Below, one piece after another: positions 31,726-41,431 of a stretch of DNA of 53,570 nt. The notes under the pieces are model-generated. The model was not told where the DNA came from. It did no database searches and saw nothing but the letters and a program-made list of their open reading frames with translations. Source of the DNA: a virus. Where the stretch lies: positions 1 through 53,570 of the IMG/VR virus record IMGVR_UViG_3300025921_000022. One strand, 5' to 3'. The first letter of the stretch is position 1, and each line of letters starts with the position of its first letter. Position numbers and translations under genes: made by a program.

Positions 31726-32994
31726 ATGCCACTTAAATTTAAACATTTTTTCAAAGGATTCAGACATCCTGAAAAAATTATTAAACAGATTCCATCCCTC
31801 CTTGGCGCAGCCGCAGGTACCGCCCTTTTAGGACCAGCAGGCGGCATTCTAGGGGGAACCTTGGGGGGAACTACTACCCGAGGCAAGGGCAACAAACTAA
31901 AGGGCGCTTTACACGGTGCTGGGATGGGTGCGCTTTATAGTGCAGCAGCCCCCATGCTTCATTCCGCCATCAGCGGACCCGCGGCAACCTCTCAAGGACT
32001 TTTTAGCTCTGCTTCAGGAATTAATGCCCCTTCTTTATTGCATCAGCTAGGCATGAAATCTGCACCAGGAATTGGGGGTGGTATAGGCCTGTGGGGGAAC
32101 TTAGGGGAAAAGGGGGCGGTGCCTAATTTATTTGATAAGGTCTCAGGAAAGGCTGCGGCAGGTAAATCCTTATTGGGCGGCAAGGGATTATTAGCCGCGG
32201 CAGCGCCATTTGTTAAGAGTGCCTTACCAAAGGTTAAGCAAGGATTAGGGTTGGGGAGTCAAGGTGGCATAGGTCAGGTAAAAGAGGAGCCTTCTTATCA
32301 ACCCGCACACGGTGGGGGGTATGAGGGAGAGTCTGATTTCTTCCCAGGTCATCCGTTAGGCTCAACAAGTGCCCCTCAGGGTAGAGGGAGAAACGAGGCT
32401 GAAGATAAAAAGAATGTTAACAAGATAATTAACAATCCTAATTTATCTGCCATGGAAAAGCTGATGCAGTTAGCACAGTACTTAGGATTAGAGCCAGACC
32501 ATTTTACGGGTAAGGAGTTTTTAGCTCAGTTAGAGAATTCAGAGCCTAAGTTTAAACGGGGTGGTCATGTCAGTGGTTATATCCGAGGAAAGGAAGGAGG
32601 ACAGGCGGACAATCGTAGGACTCGATTGAAGGAAGGAGATTTCATTATGGACTCTACCAGTCTTTCATTGTATGGGGATGGTAATAGTGAGGCGGGAGCG
32701 AATCGATTTAAGCAAGAGGTAGAGAACCGTTACGGTAAGAATAAATACAATACTTATGCCAGGGTTGAGGGACCTTCTCCGAATCAGTACCGATACATTG
32801 ATGCTTGGGTATCGCCTGGGGAATACCGAGTAAATCGGGATGTAGTGACAGCGATTGGAAATGGGAACAATAAAGCGGGTGCAAATATTTTGGATAATTT
32901 TAGGAAAAATCTAAGAGCGCATAAAGGAGTGACTAAGTTCCTACCGCCTAAGTCTAAGAAGTTTGACCATTATGCCTTTGGAGGGGTGATTTAG
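31726..32994 (+). CDS. ejection-type virion protein with glycine zipper and duplicated 'GNG..AGA' domain
   Basis: 422 residues. Residues 24-60 are a glycine zipper (GAAAGTALLGPAGGILGGTLGG). The C-terminal 140 residues hold two copies of a domain typical of phage virion proteins: EGDFIMDSTSLSLYGDGNSEAGANRF and PGEYRVNRDVVTAIGNGNNKAGANIL. The GG motif appears as FKRGGHV and at the end as YAFGGVI. Probably an internal protein released into the host envelope during infection. Confidence 0.65.
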   Translation: MPLKFKHFFKGFRHPEKIIKQIPSLLGAAAGTALLGPAGGILGGTLGGTTTRGKGNKLKGALHGAGMGALYSAAAPMLHSAISGPAATSQGLFSSASGINAPSLLHQLGMKSAPGIGGGIGLWGNLGEKGAVPNLFDKVSGKAAAGKSLLGGKGLLAAAAPFVKSALPKVKQGLGLGSQGGIGQVKEEPSYQPAHGGGYEGESDFFPGHPLGSTSAPQGRGRNEAEDKKNVNKIINNPNLSAMEKLMQLAQYLGLEPDHFTGKEFLAQLENSEPKFKRGGHVSGYIRGKEGGQADNRRTRLKEGDFIMDSTSLSLYGDGNSEAGANRFKQEVENRYGKNKYNTYARVEGPSPNQYRYIDAWVSPGEYRVNRDVVTAIGNGNNKAGANILDNFRKNLRAHKGVTKFLPPKSKKFDHYAFGGVI

Positions 32995-32996
32995 TA

Positions 32997-34385
32997 ATGT
33001 CTACCGTTGTTCAAGAATCTAGAGGAGATATTCCCGATTATTTAGCCAATGCTTTTAGACAAATTGGTGAGCACGCCAATGAGTTATATAAAAGAGATTA
33101 TGCGCCTTATCCGGATGAACGGTTTGCGCCACTGCCTAATGAATTACAGCAATATTTACGGATGGTGGCAGAGCAAGAAGGGGAAGGCCCCTTTGATAGG
33201 GCACAAGGGCTTACTGATAAGGGACTTCAGAAGCTATATCAAAACTATGAAAGGTATGCAGAGCCTTACCAGCAAGAAGTTGTGAATCGATTAGATGAAG
33301 CTGGAAGACGCAATGCAAAGACGGTAGAGAATGAATTAGCTAAGACTTTTGGTCAAGGACAATATTCTAGGCATAAGGGATTTGAAAGAGAGTTAAAGGC
33401 TGAGCATGAAGCAGAGATGAAGCGTCGTCATGAAGAGGCGTTAGCACGGGGTCATCAATTGATTGGTCAAGGCTTTGGGTTAGACAAGTCCAGAGAATTA
33501 GAGGCGGCCAGCGCCTTAAATAAACTAGGAGTAATGAGACAAGCGGCCAAGATGGCAGATGCTCAATCATTACGTGATACCGGGCTTTTGAGATATGAGA
33601 ATACGCAACGTGGAAGGGATTTAGCTTATGAGCAATGGAAGGAGAGAGAAGCTCATCCGCATGAGGCTTTAGTTGAATACTTTAATATTTTAAGGGGTGT
33701 GCCTTATGTACGGTCTGCTTATGAGAGAAGAGAGGCAACACAGCCTTATCAGAGAATGCATGGACAGGATTGGATGGGCCATGGCTTTGATGCGCTCACT
33801 AAGTTATTAGCAAAAAGCATGGAGGAAAGAAATAATAGAAGCGCTTCTCCGGTTTCATTAATTCCTGGTGGAAGTATAGCAATTAAAAATCTTGTGGCGC
33901 AAGCTCAAGCGGAACTTCAAGGAATAAGGCCTGAAGAAAGGAAAGAGCGTAAGGAAGAGCTTGAAAGATTGCATATTCCTTTAACTGAGGAAAGACCGAG
34001 AAGAGAATATGGAGGTTTTGGTCACTCTGGCTCTTCCAGCGCTAGCAGTTCTTCTTCAGCGCCTACTTTAACAATTCCAGGAGGACGCCGAGAAGGGGGA
34101 AGGAGTAAGAAGGCAGCTGCTCGTGATGAATTAGGAGGAAGTAGGGCGTCTGGTCGTGAGCGTGTGCCGCGTAATATAGAAGATGAGATTGCCCAAAACA
34201 TACACCTAAGAAACAGTTTAAGTGTTTATACAAAACAAGATATTACTTCTAATATTGTAAAAAGGGTTTCTGATGGCAGACTTACCAACGACCAAGGCGC
34301 CAGATTAATGCAATCTATACATCCAGAACTTAGTTATCATAATGCCCTAACAGACGCACGTAACAGAGCTTTAATACTAGATTAA
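32997..34385 (+). CDS. internal virion protein, longer of two paralogues, 462 aa
   Basis: Helical and charged. It aligns over its first 280 residues with the next gene product: (D/A)IP.YL..AF, FDRAQ, the GQGQYSRHKGFERELK / GQHGSSRHAQMAKRATRDL segment, GLLR.E..QR.R.(L/F)AYE.WKER..HP.E.L..YF.IL.G.P(Y/F)V, and the closing HQDW...G. It carries an extra C-terminal part (about 300-462) rich in Arg, Ser and Gly. Likely ejected with the genome. Confidence 0.65.
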   Translation: MSTVVQESRGDIPDYLANAFRQIGEHANELYKRDYAPYPDERFAPLPNELQQYLRMVAEQEGEGPFDRAQGLTDKGLQKLYQNYERYAEPYQQEVVNRLDEAGRRNAKTVENELAKTFGQGQYSRHKGFERELKAEHEAEMKRRHEEALARGHQLIGQGFGLDKSRELEAASALNKLGVMRQAAKMADAQSLRDTGLLRYENTQRGRDLAYEQWKEREAHPHEALVEYFNILRGVPYVRSAYERREATQPYQRMHGQDWMGHGFDALTKLLAKSMEERNNRSASPVSLIPGGSIAIKNLVAQAQAELQGIRPEERKERKEELERLHIPLTEERPRREYGGFGHSGSSSASSSSSAPTLTIPGGRREGGRSKKAAARDELGGSRASGRERVPRNIEDEIAQNIHLRNSLSVYTKQDITSNIVKRVSDGRLTNDQGARLMQSIHPELSYHNALTDARNRALILD

Positions 34386-34397
34386 AGGCAATAAACC

Positions 34398-35249
34398 ATG
34401 AGTATTCCAGCACAAAACATTCGAACAGAAACAGGAGCTATCCCTCCCTACCTCACTAAAGCTTTTATGGAGGCTCAACAGCGTGCCTTTGCAAATTATC
34501 AACGTGGCTATGAGCCTTACGCAGGAGACCGTCTTGCTGGCTTTAATGATTTATTACAACAAGCAGAGAGATTATCCAATCAAACTGGTAAATACAGCCC
34601 TTATTTCGATAGGGCACAACAGAATATCAATCGCGGCTCAGAATCGTTCTTAAATAATTACCAACCTTATTTAAATCCCAGACAGGATGCTTTGTTACGA
34701 GGCATAGAAGAAGAGGGTAATAGAGCCTTAAAAGAAAAAGTATTACCAGGGATAGATGCCAGATATATTGCCCTTGGCCAGCATGGTTCAAGCCGTCATG
34801 CCCAAATGGCCAAACGTGCCACCAGAGATTTACAGCGTCAGATTGCTAATAGCCAAGAGGAAGCCTTATCCAGAGGCTATGGTCAAGCGCTAAAAGGATT
34901 TGCAGATGATAGAGCAAGAGAGCTTGAATCAGGAAGGTTGCTTAGTGAGCTTGGAATTGGTAGGCAATCTTATAATACTGCACAAATACGAGCATTACAA
35001 GAAGCAGGCCTTTTAAGGCATGAGAGAGACCAGACAGAAAGAGACTTTGCGTATGAAATGTGGAAAGAACGACAACGTCATCCTTCTGAGTCATTAGCTA
35101 ACTATTTCTCTATCTTAGCAGGGACGCCCTTTGTTCCTTCTAGATACCGTCGTTCTGAAATCAGACAACTTAGACCTTCTTGGCATCATCAAGACTGGAG
35201 AGACTTAGGCGCTGGATTATTAACTGATTTGATATTGAATAGGCGCTAA
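34398..35249 (+). CDS. internal virion protein, shorter paralogue, 283 aa
   Basis: Tandem paralogue of the preceding gene without its C-terminal extension. Starts MSIPAQNIRTETGAIPPYLTKAFMEAQQRAFANYQRGYEPY. Highly helical, rich in Gln and Arg. The spacing (12 bases) and similarity indicate gene duplication, and the two products may assemble together. Confidence 0.65.
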   Translation: MSIPAQNIRTETGAIPPYLTKAFMEAQQRAFANYQRGYEPYAGDRLAGFNDLLQQAERLSNQTGKYSPYFDRAQQNINRGSESFLNNYQPYLNPRQDALLRGIEEEGNRALKEKVLPGIDARYIALGQHGSSRHAQMAKRATRDLQRQIANSQEEALSRGYGQALKGFADDRARELESGRLLSELGIGRQSYNTAQIRALQEAGLLRHERDQTERDFAYEMWKERQRHPSESLANYFSILAGTPFVPSRYRRSEIRQLRPSWHHQDWRDLGAGLLTDLILNRR

Positions 35250-35251
35250 CG

Positions 35252-36487
35252 ATGAGCATTAAAGATTTCTGGATGCAAAGTTTAATGCAACAACCACGTC
35301 CTATGGGGGGTGGACTGCCAAGATTGCCTGCCGAACCGTTTCGGGCTTCTCAGGGACAACCTAAAATACCAAAGATTCCTAGTGTAAAAGCACGCCCACC
35401 GTCTACTTCTCCTTTGTTGTCAGGGGCTCGCTCTGCAATTGAAGCGGTCAATGATTCAAGAACGGTCAAACAAAAGCCTGAGCCTGAAGACGAAGGCCCT
35501 TCTTTTGGTTCTAATTTACTTAACATACTTGGTAGAACTTTATCTAACGTGAGCATTGCTCAATTGCGCTCTAGTCCTGTCCCTAGCGCTCGAATGGCAG
35601 GCAACATGATGAAAACCATTGATGAGCAAGAGAAGGAAAAGTATTACCAAAACTTAATGGCTTTAGCGCATCTTGATAAACAGCAAGAAGCGAGAAGAAG
35701 GAATGATTTACAGCTTGATAAACTGGAAGAATACGGAAGGCATAACCGAGCCATGGAAGCTAGAGGTGGAGCCAGAGGAGGGGGTGATAGTTACAAGGCT
35801 GAGACTTTAGCGGAGAAGATACGCCACAATAAGGTGATGGAAGGGAAAGGAGGTAAGGAAGGGACATTGTCCTCAAAGCTAGAGACCAGGTTGGCTAATA
35901 TAAATACTGCAAGACGTCAATTAGAATCTTTTAAAAATACTCATAATCAATTGAAAGCAGCTACCGAGAAAAACTTATTTAGAACTTATGGTGCTATTCC
36001 TGGTATTAATAAAGTAAAAGGCTTTATAGCTACACGAGCAGGAGAACATCTTCCTGGATTATCCAAAGAAAATGTATTAAGAAGCAGATTAATTTCTCAG
36101 GCAGCGCGCTTAGAACCGGTATTGGAAAGAATAGAAACTGATAAGGCTCCTGGCGAGCAAATGTTAAAAAGATTTCATGAGTCTAAGGTTTATTTTAGCC
36201 CTGATGACCAATCTCCGGAAGTAATAGAAGACAGAATTAAAGATTTAACAAATGAGCTGGATAACGTTGAAGCTTCAATTCTTGGTGGTAAGTCATCTAG
36301 AAATGTTCCTAATGAAGATATTGAAGAGGAAGATATTGAAGTTCCTAGACAAAAATCAACGGGGGTAAGTGAAGCAGCAATGGAGGCAGCTAGAAATATT
36401 TTATCAAAGAGCCCTTCTGCTAGACAGTCTCCCATTAGTCCTGAGGCAATGGAAATGGCCAAAAAAAGGATGATGTCTGGTGGCTAG
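35252..36487 (+). CDS. internal virion protein, 411 aa
   Basis: Starts two bases after the paralogue pair. Pro-rich N-terminal 60 residues, then helical with a Lys/Glu-rich centre (KYYQNLMALAHLDKQQEARRRNDLQLDKLEEYGRHNRAMEARGG) and a compact region (TARRQLESFKNTHNQLKAATEKNLF...IETDKAPGEQMLKRFHESKVYF) of the kind seen in phage internal proteins. The last residues overlap the next gene by eight bases. Confidence 0.6.
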   Translation: MSIKDFWMQSLMQQPRPMGGGLPRLPAEPFRASQGQPKIPKIPSVKARPPSTSPLLSGARSAIEAVNDSRTVKQKPEPEDEGPSFGSNLLNILGRTLSNVSIAQLRSSPVPSARMAGNMMKTIDEQEKEKYYQNLMALAHLDKQQEARRRNDLQLDKLEEYGRHNRAMEARGGARGGGDSYKAETLAEKIRHNKVMEGKGGKEGTLSSKLETRLANINTARRQLESFKNTHNQLKAATEKNLFRTYGAIPGINKVKGFIATRAGEHLPGLSKENVLRSRLISQAARLEPVLERIETDKAPGEQMLKRFHESKVYFSPDDQSPEVIEDRIKDLTNELDNVEASILGGKSSRNVPNEDIEEEDIEVPRQKSTGVSEAAMEAARNILSKSPSARQSPISPEAMEMAKKRMMSGG

Positions 36488-38813
36488 TTTTGAAGATGAA
36501 GTTCAAGAAGCAATAAAAATTCTCAAAGAGCAAGAATTTGAAGAAGAAGTGCAGCGAGCAACAAAATTACTGAAAGAACAGAAATTTGAAGAAGAAGTTC
36601 AGCGAGCAATGCAAATTCTTAGGGAACAAGAAAAACAGCAAGCTGCTAACCAACAACCTGAAAGACCTTTTAATGCTGGAGAATCAATCGCTAGGCTTCC
36701 TAGGGGAATGTTACAATTTTTGGGGTCTTTAGCGGACTTAGGATACGATGTTTCTAAAATGGTTGGTACAAACCTTGATGGAAGTAGCTTATATCGTGGC
36801 TTTGAGGAAGATATAAACAGAGTAGGAAAACCACCCAATTCCCTTGATACAGCTAAAAAATTTGACCCATGGGCTGGTCGTCGGTTGGGTGAAGAGCTGC
36901 CAAAAGTAGTAGATAAGCTATATGGAAAGGACTTAACGCCAAGAACTTCTAGAGAGAAATTTGAGCAAGATACCGGAGCATTTCTAACGCCAATGGGACC
37001 CATTGGAGTGGTAGCAAAAGGAGCTAAGCCATTAGTTAAAGGCGCTGTGGCGCTGGGTAAAAAAATACTGGGGGCAGGTGGGGCGAGTGCTGCGGTTAAT
37101 TTTACCCCCAGAATAAATGAAGAAGGGACAATAGGGGGCGCAGTAGAGGACATTGGTAAGGCAACGCTTGGGCAAGGACTGCCTGGACTTGCCAAGGGAG
37201 TTTATAAGGCTGGGATAGGTACTGGAAAAGCGATTGCGCATCCTATAAGAGCGGCTGAAGATGTCTTTACTAAGGGTCTTTCTAAGTTTCTAAATCCAAA
37301 TGAAGAGGTGCACGCGTTAGCACAAAAGCATAATGTTGACCTTCCTTTTAATGTTGGCGCAGGCAGTGATGTTTTAGACTCTGTTGCCAATAACTATTTG
37401 AAATCTATGTTTACATCAAGAAAATATAAGAAGGCTATTGAGCATTCCGATCGCTCAATGATTGATGCGGTTAGGGGCTCAATAGAAGAGATTGCAGAAG
37501 GTAATATTGTTCCAGGTCAAGCCTCAGATTTGATTAGAGAACAGTTAAAAAGCGAAAGAAGAGTATTACAAAAAGAGTCTAAAAAATTATATGATACAGC
37601 TAGGGAAAATATTGGCGAAGATAGGGTGGTTGCTAAAAATGCAAAAGATTATTTTGAGTCTGACTCCTTTAATAGATTAATAAACAATCCTATCTTGAAC
37701 AAAGAATCAAAAGATGTTGTTAAAAAACTATTAGAAATAAGAGACAACGTTCTTGGGGGCGCTTCCAGCAATGCCGAAGCCATTATTAGGAAAAATAATC
37801 CGGGGGTATCGGAGTCTTTTATACAACAAAGTTTAAAGAAAGCGGGAATAGGAAAACAAGCTAATCAAGCTGTACCCGTAAAAGATTTAATTGATTTAAG
37901 AAAATATTTATTGAATGCTGTTGATTATAATACTGAAGTTTACGGGATAGAAAGCTTTTTATCTGGCTTGGCAAATCAAGTTCACAAAGACATAAAATCA
38001 ATGCCTAATAAAGAGGCATTACAACATTACTTAGGTGCTAATGAATTTTATCGTACTAATATTGCAGACAGGTTTAAAAACTCTATTGCTGAAAGCCTGA
38101 TTAACGGGACTAAGCCGACGGAAGCCTATAATTTAATGGGTTCTTCTAAAAATATAGAGATTTTAAAGAAGATAGTCGGAAAAGACCCAGTATCCGTATC
38201 CTTATTTAATGATTTACGTAAAGCCAAAGCGCGTGAGATTTTTGGTAAAGCGGTAGAGGGGGATTTGTATGCCGAAGGAACCATAAGAACCGGACCGTTT
38301 TCTAGAATATTCCAGGGTACGGAAAAAAGAAATGAATATTTAGAATTGCTATTAGGAAAACCCCAATATGACAATCTAAAAGAGCTCGCTAAAATATCGG
38401 GGAGTTTCTCTCAACATGGCAGAAACTTGCTGAATACCAGCTCTACTACTCATGTTGCGTCTGATTTTAAAATAAGTAAACGTCTGTTTGATGTAACTGT
38501 AGGGAATCTTTCTTATATACTTAGCGGCGCAGCGGGATATAATATTAGTGGCGCTAGTTACATGGGAGCGGTTGCAGGAGCGGCTGCGCCTGCATTACTA
38601 AAGAATGCTACTTCTAGATTGCTTGCCAATGAGAAAGTCGTTAAGAAATCTCTTGAGTATGCCAGAGCCAGAAAAGCTGGCAGAGAGAAAACCGCCTCTA
38701 ATATATTAAATAAACAACTTATTCCAATCGCCATCACTGAAGTCAGTAAGGTTCGTGATGAGCCTGAACAAGAACTTCCTATTCAAGAACCATTGTATGA
38801 GCCTGAAGAGTAA
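36480..38813 (+). CDS. large ejection protein, 777 aa
   Basis: GTG start behind AAAGGA. Residues 4-51 are three tandem 16-residue coiled-coil repeats (FEDEVQEAIKILKEQE, FEEEVQRATKLLKEQK, FEEEVQRAMQILREQE). Hydrophobic Gly/Ala stretches follow near 175-200 (GVVAKGAKPLVKGAVALGKKILGAGGASAAV) and 680-715. The rest is helical, with no lytic transglycosylase motif found. Size and position fit the big internal protein of podoviruses that helps move DNA across the envelope. Confidence 0.65.
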   Translation: MASFEDEVQEAIKILKEQEFEEEVQRATKLLKEQKFEEEVQRAMQILREQEKQQAANQQPERPFNAGESIARLPRGMLQFLGSLADLGYDVSKMVGTNLDGSSLYRGFEEDINRVGKPPNSLDTAKKFDPWAGRRLGEELPKVVDKLYGKDLTPRTSREKFEQDTGAFLTPMGPIGVVAKGAKPLVKGAVALGKKILGAGGASAAVNFTPRINEEGTIGGAVEDIGKATLGQGLPGLAKGVYKAGIGTGKAIAHPIRAAEDVFTKGLSKFLNPNEEVHALAQKHNVDLPFNVGAGSDVLDSVANNYLKSMFTSRKYKKAIEHSDRSMIDAVRGSIEEIAEGNIVPGQASDLIREQLKSERRVLQKESKKLYDTARENIGEDRVVAKNAKDYFESDSFNRLINNPILNKESKDVVKKLLEIRDNVLGGASSNAEAIIRKNNPGVSESFIQQSLKKAGIGKQANQAVPVKDLIDLRKYLLNAVDYNTEVYGIESFLSGLANQVHKDIKSMPNKEALQHYLGANEFYRTNIADRFKNSIAESLINGTKPTEAYNLMGSSKNIEILKKIVGKDPVSVSLFNDLRKAKAREIFGKAVEGDLYAEGTIRTGPFSRIFQGTEKRNEYLELLLGKPQYDNLKELAKISGSFSQHGRNLLNTSSTTHVASDFKISKRLFDVTVGNLSYILSGAAGYNISGASYMGAVAGAAAPALLKNATSRLLANEKVVKKSLEYARARKAGREKTASNILNKQLIPIAITEVSKVRDEPEQELPIQEPLYEPEE

Positions 38814-38819
38814 TTCATT

Positions 38820-40676
38820 ATGAGCTATGTAGATAGATTTGGAGGTAATACAGTACAAAGTTCTAATAATTCTTATGTTTCTATTGTCTTAGATGCAAAC
38901 AAAACCCTTTCCTGGCCAACGGAATTCCAGAACATTAATGGAGTTGTAAGCTATTACATGGACGTCGCCCCGGACGCGGGCGCACGAATATTAACCATGC
39001 CTGATGCTAGGCTGGCAGGCCCAGGCTCTGCTTGCGTCATTAACAATACTACTGCTACGGCATTCAATGTGAATAGGAATGATGGGACTTTATTAACCCC
39101 TGTTAATGGTCAAAACTCTGTTGAAATATTTTTAACTAATAATACTACTCAGGCTGGCGCGTGGCGCGTTCTTCCAAGAACGGCTGGGGGTGGTGTTGCC
39201 GTCACTTCTGTAAATGCAGCGGTTCCCAATGCCACAGATAGTAATAACTTAACGGTAGCTGGTGTCCCTATTATTGCTGCTGGCACTATAAATCTAGGTT
39301 TCGCAGCAGATTTGCGAGCCCTCATCTCGTTTGGCGCCGATGTTGGTGTTTTAGCAAGGACAGCGGCTAATACTTGGAGTTTAAGAACCATTACTACTCC
39401 GCTTGGCGGAAACGTCGTGGTTAACAATGGGGATGGCGTAGCTGGAAATATTTCCATTGATTTGCAGACTAACCTTGGCGTTCCTGGTCAAACTAATATC
39501 GCTCAAATACAGGTAGGGAATATCAATATTCAAGGCAACGTCATTTCCTCTACCAATGTGAATGGCAACATTAGTATTAATCCAAACGGAACGGGACAGA
39601 TAAATACCACCGCAAGTGTTTATATTACGGGCGGACAGGCTATTAGGTTTTATAATACGGATAACAGCCATTATGCTTCTTTATCCGCGGTTGGGGTGCC
39701 AGCCGGTGGCGCTGGATTTGATTTACCCTTAATCTTCCCAAGTATAGCGCCCCTCACTAATCAATTCTTACAGTACATTGGACCTCTTGGTCCAGGCGTT
39801 TCTAACTTACGATGGGCGAATGTCGCTAATTACGCTGGCGGTCCTAGTACTGATAATGCGATTGCCAGGTACGATGGTGCGACAGGCTCTTTACAGAACT
39901 CCGGCATTACTATTGATGATGCTAACAATATGCTTTGTCCAACCACTATTACTGCAACGATTTCTCTTAACTCCGGCAATGTATTCCTAAAATCAGATTC
40001 CAATACGCTAGGAACTAATGCTGGAGCACTAAACTTATCACCAGCCCCTGCGGCTAATCAGATAATTTCAAATTCCGATTTGTATATAGGAACTACGGCA
40101 GCTCCTAGAAGTATACGTTTTGCTTCAGCTTCTAACTTTGCTGTTTCTTTAACTGCGCCTGCTGCGATGGCTGGGAATGTTCCGCTTACTCTTCCTCCCA
40201 CGCAAGGTGGTAATACTGCGCTGTTGCAATCAGATGGTACGGGCATATTAACCTTCACTAACATTGGTGGAACCGGCACCAGTGGACAAACTGCTTCGGC
40301 AGCCATAGTAAGGACTGCTACCAACAGCAGTCAACCCGTTGTACCACTTACTATGGTCGCCCACAATGGCGTTATTAAGGCAGCTGGAAATTTTGCAGGC
40401 GCAACAGGGGTTCTTGGTTTCACATATAATGCGGCTATAGCTAGAACGGGAGCTGGAGTATATCAAGTTACATTCTTAACTAATAATATGATTAATACTA
40501 CTTATATGATTGAAGTGTCCTGTACTTATACTGCGGGCGCAGGGAATGCTAATCTGGTATATTATTTGAATAAATTAACGACTGGATTTACTATATTAGC
40601 TTTTTTATTGGATGGAGTCACGCCGGCCGATCCAGTTGATATTTCTTTCTGTTGTTTAGGAAACCAGTTTGCTTAG
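38820..40676 (+). CDS. tail fibre/spike protein, 618 aa
   Basis: The N-terminal 125 residues form a globular virion-attachment domain (VLDANKTLSWPTEFQ, TMPDARLAGPGSACVINNTTATAFNV) that is repeated as a separate protein at 40704. Residues 130-500 are Gly/Asn/Thr-rich fibre repeats (NAIARYDGATGSLQNSGITIDDANNM). The C-terminus (GVYQVTFLTNNMINTTYMIEVSCTY) is a beta-sandwich head. Probably binds the host surface. Confidence 0.7.
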   Translation: MSYVDRFGGNTVQSSNNSYVSIVLDANKTLSWPTEFQNINGVVSYYMDVAPDAGARILTMPDARLAGPGSACVINNTTATAFNVNRNDGTLLTPVNGQNSVEIFLTNNTTQAGAWRVLPRTAGGGVAVTSVNAAVPNATDSNNLTVAGVPIIAAGTINLGFAADLRALISFGADVGVLARTAANTWSLRTITTPLGGNVVVNNGDGVAGNISIDLQTNLGVPGQTNIAQIQVGNINIQGNVISSTNVNGNISINPNGTGQINTTASVYITGGQAIRFYNTDNSHYASLSAVGVPAGGAGFDLPLIFPSIAPLTNQFLQYIGPLGPGVSNLRWANVANYAGGPSTDNAIARYDGATGSLQNSGITIDDANNMLCPTTITATISLNSGNVFLKSDSNTLGTNAGALNLSPAPAANQIISNSDLYIGTTAAPRSIRFASASNFAVSLTAPAAMAGNVPLTLPPTQGGNTALLQSDGTGILTFTNIGGTGTSGQTASAAIVRTATNSSQPVVPLTMVAHNGVIKAAGNFAGATGVLGFTYNAAIARTGAGVYQVTFLTNNMINTTYMIEVSCTYTAGAGNANLVYYLNKLTTGFTILAFLLDGVTPADPVDISFCCLGNQFA

Positions 40677-40703
40677 GAACTCAATTTTAATGTGGAGGTA
40701 AAA

Positions 40704-41135
40704 ATGGAGCCTAGAATAGTTAAAATTAGGTTAGAAGATGACTATAGGATGTCTTGGCCAGAAGTCTTAGAAAAGAAAAAGCTTGAAGATATGGTCGTAT
40801 TGGTTGAGCCAGATGAAGAGGGATTGATTTTGGTTTTACCTGATGCAAGGTTTGGTAGGCCAGGAAGGAAGATTAGTTTTGTAAACAAGTCAGAGTTTAG
40901 CTTTAGCTTAGCAACAAACATTGAAAGTGATGATAGTATTGTGCGTTATAGGGTTATACATACTTTTGAGCCCAATAGTTTTTCTTATGAAGTTATAAGG
41001 GTTAAGATGATGGAGAACTCTAACGAAGCAAATTCATGGAGTATTCAGCCCGTTAATAATTGTAGTAGTCGGCAAATTTTTAAAGATGACTGGAAAAAGA
41101 TTGAAGAGGACCAATTGTGGCGCTCAATTATTTGA
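40704..41135 (+). CDS. stand-alone copy of the fibre N-terminal domain
   Basis: 143 residues. It matches the preceding fibre's first domain: YRMSWPEVLEKKKLEDMVVLVEPDEEGLILVLPDARFGRPGRKISFVNKSEFSFSL against LSWPTEFQNINGVVSYYMDVAPDAGARILTMPDARLAGPGSACVINNTTATAFNV, and the end SWSIQPV against AWRVLP. It has no shaft or tip. GGAGG five bases upstream fixes the ATG at 40704. It may occupy the fibre socket, act as an adaptor, or be a duplication remnant. Confidence 0.65.
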   Translation: MEPRIVKIRLEDDYRMSWPEVLEKKKLEDMVVLVEPDEEGLILVLPDARFGRPGRKISFVNKSEFSFSLATNIESDDSIVRYRVIHTFEPNSFSYEVIRVKMMENSNEANSWSIQPVNNCSSRQIFKDDWKKIEEDQLWRSII

Positions 41136-41191
41136 GTTAACCCTAGTCTCTTCAAAAGAGGACGTATTGTCGCAGTTATAAGGAGTAGAGG

Positions 41192-41431
41192 ATGCTTATT
41201 TTAAGTAGGTTTGAGAATCAGAGTTTTTATTTATTTTTAGAGGATGGTACAGAGATACAGATAAAGTTATTGGATATATTTAACTCCTACTCGCATAGCG
41301 TTGCTAAGATTGGCATTCAGGCGCCAAAGAACGTTAACATTGTTAGGGAAGAGTTGATACAGCGAGTGCTGGAAGAAGAGATTATGATGGAAGAGGAAAG
41401 GATGAAGGTAGAAGAAAAGTATGAGTATTAA
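41192..41431 (+). CDS. csrA: CsrA-like RNA-binding regulator
   Basis: 79 residues. The start MLILSR matches the first strand of CsrA (MLILTR), and IGIQAPKNVNIVREELIQRVLEEE matches its last strand and helix ([20 protein letters not shown]), including the RNA-contact Arg of the 'xREE' motif and the early Arg6. The central strands (FYLFLEDGTEIQIKLLDIFNSYSHSVAKIG) are diverged and slightly longer than usual, with an extended acidic C-terminal helix. CsrA dimers bind GGA motifs in mRNA leaders and change translation. Two or three GGA motifs lie in this gene's own leader (41150-41191), allowing autoregulation. A phage copy could reset host physiology. Confidence 0.8.
   Translation: MLILSRFENQSFYLFLEDGTEIQIKLLDIFNSYSHSVAKIGIQAPKNVNIVREELIQRVLEEEIMMEEERMKVEEKYEY

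Noticed and set aside
36480-38813. Lytic transglycosylase domain in the large ejection protein
   Set aside because: No ES...GxxGLMQ-type catalytic pattern was found.
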